In this document: piece after piece, positions 9,645 to 18,677 of the stretch
Layout: every line of letters starts with the position of its first letter
Numbering within the stretch: position 1 is the stretch's first letter
Source of the DNA: Mycolicibacterium gadium
GTDB taxonomy: Bacteria > Actinomycetota > Actinomycetes > Mycobacteriales > Mycobacteriaceae
Direction: 5' to 3'
Assembly: GCF_010728925.1 (NCBI RefSeq)
Contig: NZ_AP022608.1
Location: 682,001 to 746,000 of the forward strand
Length of the DNA: 64,000 bases
Position numbers and translations under genes: made by a program
Notes under the pieces: generated by a model
What the model saw: only the letters and a program-made list of their open reading frames with translations
The model's database searches: none
What the model was told of the DNA's origin: nothing

Positions 9645-11006
9645 ATGACCGATGTGGAGTGGACACCGCTGCCGGTGCCGTGGGCGGTGCGCAGCGTGGA
9701 CCGCATCCCCAAACAGCGGTATTTCGACCCGGACTTCTATGCGCTGGAGACGGAGTTGTTCTGGCCGAGGGTCTGGCAGATGGCGTGCCGCCTCGAAGAG
9801 GTCCCCAAGCCGGGCGATTTCGTCGAGTACGAGATCCTCGACCAGTCGATCATCGTCGTTCGCGTCGACGACAGCACCGTGCGTGCCTACTACAACGCGT
9901 GTCGACACCGCGGCATGAAGCTCATCGAGGGTAGCGGGACCCGTCGCAGCTTCGTCTGTCCGTTCCACGGGTGGTGCTGGGGACTCGACGGCAATAACAC
10001 CTTCGTGTTGCGCTCCGAAATGTTCGACGACGCCAACCTCGACGCCGATGATCTCGCACTGACGCCGGTGCGATGCGAGCTGTGGGGCGGATGCGCGTGG
10101 ATCAATCTCGACGACGATGCGCCCCCGCTGCGTGACTGCATCGAGCCGTTCGGGTCCCGCCACGACGAATTCAAGGTGGAGGCGCTACGCACCGAGTGGT
10201 GGAAATCCTGCCTGCTACCCGTGAATTGGAAGCTGGCCACGGCGGCCTTCATGGAGGGCTACCACGTCCCCCAAACGCACCCGCAGCTGTTGCCGTCGGC
10301 GTACAGCCCGGATTCGTCGTCGGTACATCCGGTGGTGCAGGCGAGCCTGTATTTCATGCGAACGCTGGGGTCCGGCATGGGCGGTATGACGCACGAGAAC
10401 GACATCCGCATTGCCGAAGGCCTGCAACACATGTCGCTCCCGGACGATCCCGCCGAAGCGATGGCGACCTGGCGCGGCGCGGTCAATGATGCGGTCACCA
10501 GTTGGCACAGGGCGCGCGACTGCGATTTTCCCGACCTCAACGATCTGGAGCGGCGACGCGTCATCGACCCGATCGGGTTCTGCTTCCCGCACTACTTCAT
10601 CCTTCCCCAGTACAGCAGCGCGTCGTCGTATCGCATTCGTCCCCTAGGGCCGGAGGAGACGCTGTTCGAGGTCTGGTCGCTCACCCGCTACCCGAACGAT
10701 CGAGCGCCCGGTAAGCCCGCCGCGCCGCAACCGCTGGCTCCCGACGATCCGAGCTGGCCGATGATTCCGGCCCAGGACTTCTCGAACCTGCCTCGGCAGC
10801 AGAAGGGGCTGCACGCCAAGGGATTCGAGTACATGCGGCTGTCCGACCAGATCGAGGGCCTGATCTCGAACTTCGAGCGAGTCATCGATGGCTTCATCGC
10901 CGGCCTGCCGTACGACCAGCTGGTGCCCGCCATACAGCGCACCAATACGACGATCGACGTGCCCGTCGCCGAGCTCGGGCTGTCGGAGAAGGTTCGCGCA
11001 TGGTGA
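9645..11006 (+). CDS. Rieske non-heme iron ring-hydroxylating oxygenase, alpha subunit
   Basis: A 453-residue oxygenase. The Rieske [2Fe-2S] ligands are C86/H88 and C105/H108 (CRHRG and CPFHGW). The catalytic domain has NWKLATAAFMEGYHVPQTH, giving iron ligands H207 and H212; the residue that is usually the bridging aspartate is E204. No small beta subunit is encoded beside it, so it is probably an alpha-only enzyme. The downstream flavoprotein overlaps it by 7 bases, so the two are translated together. Electron donors would have to come from elsewhere, for example the Rieske ferredoxin at 24790. The substrate is unknown. Confidence 0.92.
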   Translation: MTDVEWTPLPVPWAVRSVDRIPKQRYFDPDFYALETELFWPRVWQMACRLEEVPKPGDFVEYEILDQSIIVVRVDDSTVRAYYNACRHRGMKLIEGSGTRRSFVCPFHGWCWGLDGNNTFVLRSEMFDDANLDADDLALTPVRCELWGGCAWINLDDDAPPLRDCIEPFGSRHDEFKVEALRTEWWKSCLLPVNWKLATAAFMEGYHVPQTHPQLLPSAYSPDSSSVHPVVQASLYFMRTLGSGMGGMTHENDIRIAEGLQHMSLPDDPAEAMATWRGAVNDAVTSWHRARDCDFPDLNDLERRRVIDPIGFCFPHYFILPQYSSASSYRIRPLGPEETLFEVWSLTRYPNDRAPGKPAAPQPLAPDDPSWPMIPAQDFSNLPRQQKGLHAKGFEYMRLSDQIEGLISNFERVIDGFIAGLPYDQLVPAIQRTNTTIDVPVAELGLSEKVRAW

Positions 11007-12685
11007 ATTGGGACGCGTCCGTCGACTTACTGATAGCGGGGAGTGGCGGTGGCGGAATGGTCGCTGCCCTGGCCGCGCTCGATGCGGGGATCGAACCGCT
11101 GGTGGTCGAAAAGCAGAGTCTCGTCGGCGGATCGACCGGAATGTCGGGCGGCATGGTGTGGCTGCCCGACAACCCGCTGATGCGTGCATGCGGAATTGCC
11201 GACTCCCACGAGGACGGCATGGCCTATTTCGATGACGTGGTCGGCGATATCGGGGAGGCGTCGTCGGTCGCGCGCCGTGAGACATTCCTGACCGCCGGTA
11301 GCGCGATGATCAACCTGCTTGTCGACAACGGTGTCCGGCTGGTGCGGTGCCCCGGTTGGAGCGATTACTACCCGAACCACAAGGGTGGCAACGCCGCCGG
11401 GCGCTCGGTTGAGGGCATCCCGTATGACGCAGCGCAGCTCGGGGATTGGAGTGACAAGATCCAGCCGTCGATGGCCAAGAACTACGGGTTCGTGATCAAG
11501 ACCAACGAGTTGCGCGCGGTGCAGTACTTCAACCGTTCGTCCCGGGCGTTTGGGATCGCGATGCGAGTGTTCCTGCGCACCAGGGCGGCCCGCCTCCGAA
11601 ACCGTGAAATCCTGACCAACGGTGCGTCGCTGATCGGGCAGATCCTGAAGGCGCTGATGAACTTCGACGGTAAGCCGTCAGTGGGAGTAAGCGGCCAGCC
11701 ACCGATTTGGACCGACACCGCCATGGACGACCTCATCGTCGAAGACGGGCGGGTGGTCGGCGCGCGCGTGACGCGCGACGGCACGACGATGAACATCCAG
11801 GCGCGCAAGGGGGTGCTGCTCGCCGCCGGCGGGTTCAGCCGCAACGCCGACATGCGCCGCCGATACAGCGGCGACCAGCCCAACGAGGGCAAGTGGTCGA
11901 TCGCCAACGCCGGCGACACCGGGGAGGTACTGCAGACGGCAATGGCGCTGGGTGCGAAGACGGACCTGCTCGACGAAGCATGGTGGCTACCTATGGTCTT
12001 CATTCAGGATCCCGGGGCGGCGTCGCTGGGATCTGGACGGCAGCGGCCCGGCGCCATCTACGTCGACGGCACCGGCAAGCGGTTCTGCAACGAGTCGAAC
12101 TCCTACGTCGAAGTCGGCAAGGCGATGTACGCGAACAAGGCGGTGCCCTGCTGGCAGGTGTTCGACGAGGGCTACGTCCGGCGCTACGTGTCGGGGGCGA
12201 ATCCGCTGAAGAAGCGCAGCCTGTCGGAGTCCCTGATCGAACAGGGCGCGGTCAAGCGCGCCTCAACGATCGCCGATCTGGCACGGCAAATGGATGTGCC
12301 TGCCGACGCGTTGGAGCAGACGGTCAAGCGGTTCAACGAATTCGCCGCCAAGGGCCTTGACCCCGACTTCGGACGTGGGCAGTCGGCCTACAACATCTGC
12401 CTCGGCGATCCGGGTTACAAGCCGAACGCCGCGGTCGGACCGCTCGACACAGCGCCGTACTACGCGACCAGGGTGTTCCCCGCCGACGTCGGGACGTGCG
12501 GGGGAGTGATCACCAACGAGCACGCCCAGGTGTTGGACGAGCAGGACCAGGTGATCGAAGGTCTCTACGCGACAGGCAATATCACCGCGACGGTGATGGG
12601 CCGGAACTATCTGGGCGCAGGCGGCAGCATCGCCAACACGATGATCTTCGGGTATGTCGCCGCCCGCCACGCCGCCGGTCAGTAG
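11000..12685 (+). CDS. FAD-dependent dehydrogenase related to 3-ketosteroid delta-1-dehydrogenase
   Basis: A 561-residue flavoprotein of the fumarate reductase/KstD superfamily. The FAD-binding loop GSGGGGMVAALAALDAG is at about residues 14-30, followed by VVEK and the GGSTGMSGGMVWLP segment typical of KstD-like enzymes. The C-terminal NYLGAGGSIANTMIFG matches the second FAD-contact region, with a tyrosine where KstD has its catalytic one. KstD proteins introduce a 1,2 double bond into a 3-keto ring. That identity is suggestive rather than proven, because the family is broad. Coupling to the Rieske oxygenase points to sequential attack on one ring. Confidence 0.85.
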   Translation: MVNWDASVDLLIAGSGGGGMVAALAALDAGIEPLVVEKQSLVGGSTGMSGGMVWLPDNPLMRACGIADSHEDGMAYFDDVVGDIGEASSVARRETFLTAGSAMINLLVDNGVRLVRCPGWSDYYPNHKGGNAAGRSVEGIPYDAAQLGDWSDKIQPSMAKNYGFVIKTNELRAVQYFNRSSRAFGIAMRVFLRTRAARLRNREILTNGASLIGQILKALMNFDGKPSVGVSGQPPIWTDTAMDDLIVEDGRVVGARVTRDGTTMNIQARKGVLLAAGGFSRNADMRRRYSGDQPNEGKWSIANAGDTGEVLQTAMALGAKTDLLDEAWWLPMVFIQDPGAASLGSGRQRPGAIYVDGTGKRFCNESNSYVEVGKAMYANKAVPCWQVFDEGYVRRYVSGANPLKKRSLSESLIEQGAVKRASTIADLARQMDVPADALEQTVKRFNEFAAKGLDPDFGRGQSAYNICLGDPGYKPNAAVGPLDTAPYYATRVFPADVGTCGGVITNEHAQVLDEQDQVIEGLYATGNITATVMGRNYLGAGGSIANTMIFGYVAARHAAGQ

Positions 12686-12696
12686 TTACCGCCGAG

Positions 12697-12746
12697 CAGA
12701 CGCAAACCTGCCCATTTTCGACGGGAAAAGGGCAGGTTTACGTCTG
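12697..12746. terminator. 17-bp-stem hairpin between convergent genes
   Basis: CAGACGCAAACCTGCCC (12697-12713) pairs with 12730-12746, with a single G-T wobble; the loop itself contains a short TTTTC/GAAAA pairing. It lies between the ends of the KstD-like gene and the convergent enoyl-CoA hydratase gene. A bidirectional terminator is the simplest reading; there is no T-run. Confidence 0.65.
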
Positions 12747-12762
12747 TTCGCGAGAAGAAGTT

Positions 12763-13584
12763 TCACGTCTGCTCCTCGATGAAATCCCTTGGCTTCTTGC
12801 CGGATTCGATCAACAAACGCCGTCGTTCCTGAACGTCGGTGGCCGCGCCGACCATGTTCGTCAGGATGTGGCTCACCTGAAGATGCACCCGCATACCCAT
12901 CAGCTCGTAGGCCCGCTTGACGTTGTTCTTCACCGCCATTGACGTGGTCAGCGGAATCTGGCCGATCTTGCGGGCCATCTCCTCGACGGTGTCCTCGAGC
13001 TGATCGCGGGGCACCACCTTGTTCAGCAAGCCCCACTCCAGAGCCTCCTGCGCGGACAGCGTGGGCGCCAGCAGCAGCCAGTCCATGGTGCGATGCCAGT
13101 TCATCAGCAGCCACGGCTCGATCATCGTGTGGCCACCGGGCTCGCCGAGGCTCTGCGCGAGCGGCATCTGGAAGTACGCATCCTCGGATGCGACGCAGAA
13201 ATCGGTGAGCAGGCCGAGATAAATGCCGCCGCCCATGCAGTAGCCGTGGATCTGCGAGATCGTCGGCTTCGGGAACTCCCACAGGTACAGCGTCGGCCAG
13301 AGGAACAAGTCGGCGGTGCCCTTGTAGAGATCTTCGAACGTGTCCCCGAAATCGGGGTAGGGATTCTCGTCCGGACCCCACCGTGCGACGTGCCCGCCGC
13401 AGAACCCCTTGCCGTTGGCCTTCAGGATGACGACCTTGATGTCCTTGTCGCGGTCGGCCTCCCGCAGGCAGGCGTCGACCTCCTGCACGAGCTGCGCGTC
13501 CTTGGTGTTGGCCTTGTCCGGGCGGTTGAGAATGATCCGCGCGATCGGCGGCTCACGTTCGTAGATGACCGCTTCGAGCTTCAT
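12763..13584 (-). CDS. Enoyl-CoA hydratase/isomerase (crotonase family)
   Basis: A 273-residue crotonase. The CoA and oxyanion-hole region reads ILKANGKGFCGGH, followed by PTISQIHGYCMGGGIYLGLLTDFCVASEDA and a loop GEPGGHTMIEPWLLMNW where canonical hydratases carry a catalytic glutamate. The protein is clearly paralogous to the product at 19931, with several shared blocks, so the island carries two copies of this uncommon crotonase type. It is the last gene of a four-gene minus-strand operon (FadE, FadE, CaiB, this gene). AGGAG lies 8 bases before the ATG. It could hydrate an enoyl-CoA or open a ring hydrolytically; the sequence does not decide. Confidence 0.9.
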   Translation of the reverse strand: MKLEAVIYEREPPIARIILNRPDKANTKDAQLVQEVDACLREADRDKDIKVVILKANGKGFCGGHVARWGPDENPYPDFGDTFEDLYKGTADLFLWPTLYLWEFPKPTISQIHGYCMGGGIYLGLLTDFCVASEDAYFQMPLAQSLGEPGGHTMIEPWLLMNWHRTMDWLLLAPTLSAQEALEWGLLNKVVPRDQLEDTVEEMARKIGQIPLTTSMAVKNNVKRAYELMGMRVHLQVSHILTNMVGAATDVQERRRLLIESGKKPRDFIEEQT

Positions 13585-13593
13585 TGGCGTCTC

Positions 13594-14814
13594 CTAGAGA
13601 ATCGCTCCGCTGTCCTTGGCCGCCGAGATGTCGTCCCAGTCGAGGTCGAGCTCCAACAGGATCTCCTCGGTGTGCTGTCCATGTTCGGGAGCCCGCGCCC
13701 CCTGCGGCGGGGTTTCGTTGAATTGCACTGGCGCGGCGACGATCTGATACTCGTTGCCTTGGTCATCCACGTTGGCGACGACGTAGCCGTTCGGCCTGAC
13801 CTGCGGATCGTTGAGTGTCTCCTTCGGCGTGGCCAACGCGGCCCACACACCGGGTTCGTCGGCGAGCACCTTGCGCCAGTGGTCCAGATCCTCGCTGGCC
13901 AGACGGTCTCCGACGAGCGCGCAAGCCTCGGTGGCGTTGGCGATCAGATTGCTGGACGGGACGAAGCGTTCGTCGGTGGCGAGTTCCGGCAGGCCGATCC
14001 GCTCACAGAACCCCGCCCAGAACCGGTCCGGTTGTAGGAAGACCATCTGGATCCACCGGCCGTCACGGGTCTTGTAACGGTTGACGAGCGGGTTGATCGC
14101 CAGGCCGGGTGGCGCGCCGGGGATGCCGTCGATGTCGAAGAGGTCGGCGACCGAGATCGACGGCGCGATGGTCCACATCGCCTGCGCGAGCAGAGACGAG
14201 TCGACAATGCTCGGTTCTCCGGTGCGCTCGCGATGGAACAGCGCGGCACACACACCCCCGGCGAGCGTGATCCCACCTTGCAGATCACCGAACCCGGGCC
14301 CCTGCACCGCGGGCGTCTCCGTGCCGAACGGCGTCATGGTGTACGACACCCCGCCGCGGGATAGGTAGGTGGCCGCGTCGAAACCGCCTTTGTCACGATC
14401 GGGTCCGCGTACTCCGGTTCCGGTGCCGCGAGCGATGATGATGTCTGGATTGAACGAGCGGATGTCATCGACGGTCAGCCGGGCCCGCTCCAGCGCCCCG
14501 GGCAGCCAATTGGTGAGGAAGACGTCCGCGGTGGCCAGTAGGCGTCCGAAGTACTCGCGGCCGGTGTCGGACTTGATGTCGACGGCGATGCTGCGCTTGC
14601 CCCGGTTGCCGATCTCGAGGATGAAATCGATGTGCGCCCTGGCGTTCTCCTTCGTGAATCCACCGATGACCAGTGCCCGACCCGGATCGCCCGCCTTGAC
14701 GTCCTCGACCTTGATGACGTCGGCGCCCCAGTCGGCGAGCGCCGCGCCGGCCGAGGGAACGTATGTCCACGAAGCCAATTCGACGACACGCACACCACTG
14801 AGAACTCCGGTCAC
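13594..14814 (-). CDS. CaiB/BaiF family (class III) CoA transferase
   Basis: A 406-residue class III CoA transferase, which moves CoA between carboxylic acids through a covalent aspartyl-CoA. The N-terminal LSGVRVVELASWTYVPSAG and GADVIKVED motifs are typical, and the catalytic aspartate is probably in GPGFGDLQGGITLAGG. The GTG start at 14814 overlaps the upstream FadE stop (GTGA) and has AAAGGAG 9 bases before it, so longer upstream extensions are rejected. It likely activates or recycles CoA for an acid intermediate of the pathway. Confidence 0.9.
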   Translation of the reverse strand: MTGVLSGVRVVELASWTYVPSAGAALADWGADVIKVEDVKAGDPGRALVIGGFTKENARAHIDFILEIGNRGKRSIAVDIKSDTGREYFGRLLATADVFLTNWLPGALERARLTVDDIRSFNPDIIIARGTGTGVRGPDRDKGGFDAATYLSRGGVSYTMTPFGTETPAVQGPGFGDLQGGITLAGGVCAALFHRERTGEPSIVDSSLLAQAMWTIAPSISVADLFDIDGIPGAPPGLAINPLVNRYKTRDGRWIQMVFLQPDRFWAGFCERIGLPELATDERFVPSSNLIANATEACALVGDRLASEDLDHWRKVLADEPGVWAALATPKETLNDPQVRPNGYVVANVDDQGNEYQIVAAPVQFNETPPQGARAPEHGQHTEEILLELDLDWDDISAAKDSGAIL

Positions 14815-15884
14815 ACCAACTCCTTTCCAACTTCCTCGAGATACCGGTCCGGTGCACCGAGGAATCCGCTCCACCCCAACAGTCGCTTCAGATAAAGGTG
14901 CGCGTCGTGCTCCCACGTGAAGCCGATACCGCCGAACACCTGAATCGCCGTATCGCCGACCGCGGTCAGCCGGCCGGCGAACGCCTTGGCGCGCAGGGCG
15001 GCCAGATGGTGCTCCGCGGGATCGGCCGCATCGGCGGCCCACAACGCGTGGATGACTCCGCTACGCGCGAGTTCGGTCGCCTCGTACATGTCGACGCACA
15101 GATGCTGGACGGCTTGAAAGCTTCCGATCGGCTGATCGAATTGCTTTCGCACCTTGGCGTATTCGATGGCGAGGTTCATCACGGTGGTCGCCGCACCGAG
15201 CGCGTCGGCGGCGTATGCGATCACGACGTCGTCGATGACCGCCCGCAGCACGTCCGCGGGCACGGACGCGAGCCGCCGGGCGCACGTGCCGTCGAACGTG
15301 ACGTCCGCCAGCACGCGGGTCGGGTCGACGTGCACGCACGACGCCATCGTTATGCTCTCGGACGAGGTGTCGACCGAGTACAACCCGATGCCGTCGGGTT
15401 CGTCGGCGAACACCAGGATGACGTCGGCATCGTTGGCGTCCGGCAGGCCGGTGACGCTGCCGTGCAGTCTGGGGCCGTCTATCGCTGCCGGGCGGGGACC
15501 GACCAGCGGCCCGATGGTCGTGACGGTGGAACCGTCCGCGATGCCGGCGAGCAATACGGCCGCATTCCCGTCGGCACCGGTCCGCACCAGGGCTCGCGTC
15601 GACGCAACGGCGGTGGAAATCCACGGACCCGGGTACAACGCGGCCCCCAGTTCCTCGGCGACCACCCCGGCCTCGACCATCGTCATGCCCGCGCCGTCGC
15701 GCTCCTCGGGGACCAGCAAGCCCGTCACGCCCATCGCCGCCAGCCCACGCCAGACCCCATCCGCTCCGGTGACCTCGTCGCCGAGCATCGGTCGGACATA
15801 TGTTGCCAGGCTTGCCTTTTCGGCCAGATAGCGCCGCAGGGTGTCCCGTAGGGCGGTCTGCTCGTCGGTGAGTTCGAGATTCAT
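14811..15884 (-). CDS. Acyl-CoA dehydrogenase (FadE), second subunit
   Basis: A 357-residue acyl-CoA dehydrogenase with the helical N-terminal domain, a shortened middle domain and the C-terminal FAD domain (RKQFDQPIGSFQAVQH and QVFGGIGFTWEHDAHLYLKR). The ATG at 15884 overlaps the stop of the neighbouring FadE (ATGA). In mycobacterial steroid degradation, adjacent co-translated FadE genes form alpha2-beta2 heterotetramers in which only one subunit has a full FAD site and base; this pair fits that pattern. It is part of the operon FadE-FadE-CaiB-crotonase. Confidence 0.9.
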   Translation of the reverse strand: MNLELTDEQTALRDTLRRYLAEKASLATYVRPMLGDEVTGADGVWRGLAAMGVTGLLVPEERDGAGMTMVEAGVVAEELGAALYPGPWISTAVASTRALVRTGADGNAAVLLAGIADGSTVTTIGPLVGPRPAAIDGPRLHGSVTGLPDANDADVILVFADEPDGIGLYSVDTSSESITMASCVHVDPTRVLADVTFDGTCARRLASVPADVLRAVIDDVVIAYAADALGAATTVMNLAIEYAKVRKQFDQPIGSFQAVQHLCVDMYEATELARSGVIHALWAADAADPAEHHLAALRAKAFAGRLTAVGDTAIQVFGGIGFTWEHDAHLYLKRLLGWSGFLGAPDRYLEEVGKELV

Positions 15885-17038
15885 CGCCTTGGCAGCCCCA
15901 ACACGCGGGTCGCGGTGATGCCCTTGTTGATCTGGGTCGTCCCACCTGCGATGGTCAACGAGCGCGACGAGAGTCGACGGTCCATCCATCGGCCGCCGCT
16001 GCCGAGCGGCCCGAACACGTCGAACGCCAGCTCGGCGAGGTCCTGCCCCAGTTCGGCCCACACACTCTTTGCCAGGCTGGCCGAGCCGAGTGCATCGCCG
16101 CCGTGCAACATCGCCGATATCGAGCGCTTGCACAACAACTCGAGGTACTTGATGCGGACCGCGACGTCGCCGAGCCGGCATAGCGTCGCGCTGTTGTCGA
16201 GCGCCGGCTTGCCGTCGACGACGTGTTCGGCGAGGTCGGCGACGAGGTCGGCAAGTTGCATCTCCATCTGTGCGTACAGCCTCGCCGCACCTGCCCGCTC
16301 GTGGCTCAGGGTCGTCGTGGCGACCTGCCATCCCGCGTTGAGCGGGCCGAGCAGGGCGTTGGCGGGCACGCGGACGTCGGTGAAGAACACCTCGGCGAAA
16401 TCGGCGGCACCGTTGATGGTCACCAGGGGCCGGACCTCGATACCGGGCGATTTCATGTCGACAATGAGGCAGGAGATGCCCTTGTGCTTCGAAGCGTCCG
16501 GATCGGTGCGCACGTACAGCTGACACCAGTCGGCCCGGTGGCCCAGCGAGGTCCAGATCTTCTGGCCGTTGACGACGAAATCGTCACCGTCACGCGTGGC
16601 GCGGGTGCGCAGCGACGCCAAATCGGATCCCGCTTCGGGCTCGGACATGCCCTGACACCAGATGTCGTCGGCGCGCATCATTCTGGGGAGGAACCGGCGC
16701 ATCTGGTCTTCGCTGCCGTATTGCATGATCGCGGGCGCGATGTTGTTCATGCCGATCACGTTGAGCGGCATGGGTGCTCGCGCTCGCGTGGTTTCCTCGG
16801 CATAGACCAGTTGCTCGAGCACCGTCGCTCCACGGCCGCCGTACTCCTGCGGCCAGGAGACCGCGCCCCAGCCCGCATCGGCGAGGGTCGCATCCCACCT
16901 CCGAAGCGTCTCGAAGGCCTGCGGATCGCGCCCGCGATGCCGGTCGGCGCTCTTCACCTCGTCGGTCAGGTTGGCGGATAACCATGTCCGCAACTCCTTG
17001 CGGAAGGGCTCTACCTCCGCTGGATATGAGAAGTCCAC
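15881..17038 (-). CDS. Acyl-CoA dehydrogenase (FadE), first subunit
   Basis: A 385-residue acyl-CoA dehydrogenase. N-terminal PQEYGGRGATVLEQLVYAEE, middle-domain WCQGMSEPEAGSDLASLRTRA and NGQKIWTS, and C-terminal SLTIAGGTTQINKGITATRVLG with the terminal RVLGLPR are all family landmarks. GTG start at 17038. It heads a minus-strand operon whose promoter region holds island motif copy B. Together with the next gene it probably forms a heteromeric FadE acting on a bulky or ring-bearing acyl-CoA. Confidence 0.92.
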   Translation of the reverse strand: MDFSYPAEVEPFRKELRTWLSANLTDEVKSADRHRGRDPQAFETLRRWDATLADAGWGAVSWPQEYGGRGATVLEQLVYAEETTRARAPMPLNVIGMNNIAPAIMQYGSEDQMRRFLPRMMRADDIWCQGMSEPEAGSDLASLRTRATRDGDDFVVNGQKIWTSLGHRADWCQLYVRTDPDASKHKGISCLIVDMKSPGIEVRPLVTINGAADFAEVFFTDVRVPANALLGPLNAGWQVATTTLSHERAGAARLYAQMEMQLADLVADLAEHVVDGKPALDNSATLCRLGDVAVRIKYLELLCKRSISAMLHGGDALGSASLAKSVWAELGQDLAELAFDVFGPLGSGGRWMDRRLSSRSLTIAGGTTQINKGITATRVLGLPRR

Positions 17039-17069
17039 GGCGTCCTCTTGGCGCTGATTGGTTTCTTTA

Positions 17070-17087
17070 TAATTTTAGGTAGTATAG
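17070..17087. promoter_or_regulatory. Island motif copy B
   Basis: TAATTTTAGGTAGTATAG lies in the divergent promoter between the FadE operon (minus) and the E1/lipoyl operon (plus). It matches copy A at 12 of 18 positions, including ATTTT and the terminal ATAG, and sits within a longer AT-rich patch with a TATAAT hexamer at 17067-17072. It is the weakest of the six main copies. Confidence 0.45.
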
Positions 17088-17350
<263 letters not shown>

Positions 17351-17368
17351 GAGAGGGGAGCAGCACAG

Positions 17369-17689
17369 GTGCCCAGAGGGATCATGTACGTCGAGACGAT
17401 GCCGGCGTCGCCGGATCGTGAAGCCGAGTACCACAAGTGGTACAACGACACACATCTGGCGCAGATCCTCTCGGTGGACGGCATCGTGTCGGCGCGCAGG
17501 TTCGCGCCCAACGACGGCGACGGCCCCTTCATCGCGATCTACGAGCTCGACTGCGACGACCTCGACGCCGCCGTGCAGCGTCTCGGAGAACTCGGCGCCA
17601 CCGGGACCATGACGGGATTGGACAACCTCGCCATGGATCCGAAGCCGATTCCCAAGGTGTACCGCGAGATCGGGTCGCTGGGCCCGTGA
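17369..17689 (+). CDS. Small dimeric alpha/beta-barrel protein (EthD/DUF4286-like)
   Basis: A 106-residue protein whose YVETMPASPDREAEYHKWYNDTHLAQILSV opening is typical of the dimeric ferredoxin-like alpha/beta-barrel families (EthD, DUF4286 and related monooxygenase-like folds). The YHKWYNDTH segment is the usual signature region. It starts at GTG with GGAGAGGGGAGC upstream; an ATG five codons later is possible. It is coupled by GTGA overlap to the E1 alpha gene. Members of these families occur in catabolic clusters but mostly lack a defined reaction. Confidence 0.75.
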   Translation: MPRGIMYVETMPASPDREAEYHKWYNDTHLAQILSVDGIVSARRFAPNDGDGPFIAIYELDCDDLDAAVQRLGELGATGTMTGLDNLAMDPKPIPKVYREIGSLGP

Positions 17690-18666
17690 CTCATTCAGCA
17701 GATGTGCAGCGCCGCATCTATGCGCTGATGGTGCTGATGAAGGCCGCCGACGACAGGCTTTCCAAGGGCATCGGCACCGGGGAGTTCATGTGCGTGTACT
17801 GGCCGTCGCGCGGCCAGGAGGCCATCGCGGCCGCCATGGGTGTCGCGCTGCGTGAGGACGATCAGCTGGTGACGACCTACCGCGGGCTGCACGACCTGAT
17901 CGGCAAAGGCGTTCCGCTGGAAGAAATCTACGGCGAGATGATGGGGCGAACCGTCGGGGCGGGCCGCGGTAAGGGCGGCACGATGCACATCGCGAAACCC
18001 GACAAGGGCGTGATGCTGTCCACGGGCATTGTCGGGGCCGGTCCACCGGTTGCGGTCGGGCTGGCGATGGCGGCGAAACGCAAAGGCATCGACCGCGTCA
18101 CGGCCGTGAGCTTCGGAGACGGGGCGACGAACACCGGATCGTTCCACGAGGCCGCGAACATGGCGGCCCTGTGGGACCTGCCGGTGGTGTTCGTGTGCCA
18201 GAACAACCTTTACGCGGAGATGACGCCCACGCACGACACGATGAAGCTCGGCCGTGTCGCCGACCGTGCCGCGGGATACGGGATGCCCGGTATTCAGGTG
18301 GACGGCAATGACCCGCTCGCCGTGCTGGATGTGCTCGCCGAAGCGATCGGCAAGGCACGCAACGGCGATGGTCCCACCTTCGTCGAGTGTGTGACATTCC
18401 GCTTCCGCGGCCACTACTTCGGCGACCGGATGCCTTACATCCCCAAGGATCAGTTGTCCGCGGCGATGGAGGCCGATCCGGTGCCGCGGTTCCGGAAACA
18501 CTTGGTAGACAACGGCATCTGCTCCGACGACGAGCTCAGCGGTATCGACGAGGGCGCCCTCATCAAGGTCGAGCAGGCGCTCGAGACGGTGATCGCTGCC
18601 GAGGCGCCGTCGATCGACGAACTCGACCGCGACGTGTACGCGTCCCCGATCCGCTATCCCGTCTGA
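17686..18666 (+). CDS. Thiamine-dependent 2-oxo acid dehydrogenase E1 component, alpha subunit
   Basis: A 326-residue E1 alpha of the acetoin/pyruvate/branched-chain dehydrogenase type. The thiamine diphosphate motif runs from GDG at about 144-146 to QNN at about 172-174, and YRGLHD lies near residue 65. The GTG start overlaps the upstream stop by GTGA; longer upstream readings are shadow frame. It is followed by the E1 beta gene and a free lipoyl protein. E1 decarboxylates a 2-oxo acid (or cleaves acetoin) and transfers the acyl group to lipoyl-lysine. The 2-oxo substrate is unknown. Confidence 0.9.
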   Translation: MTHSADVQRRIYALMVLMKAADDRLSKGIGTGEFMCVYWPSRGQEAIAAAMGVALREDDQLVTTYRGLHDLIGKGVPLEEIYGEMMGRTVGAGRGKGGTMHIAKPDKGVMLSTGIVGAGPPVAVGLAMAAKRKGIDRVTAVSFGDGATNTGSFHEAANMAALWDLPVVFVCQNNLYAEMTPTHDTMKLGRVADRAAGYGMPGIQVDGNDPLAVLDVLAEAIGKARNGDGPTFVECVTFRFRGHYFGDRMPYIPKDQLSAAMEADPVPRFRKHLVDNGICSDDELSGIDEGALIKVEQALETVIAAEAPSIDELDRDVYASPIRYPV

Positions 18667-18677
18667 GGTAGGCGCCA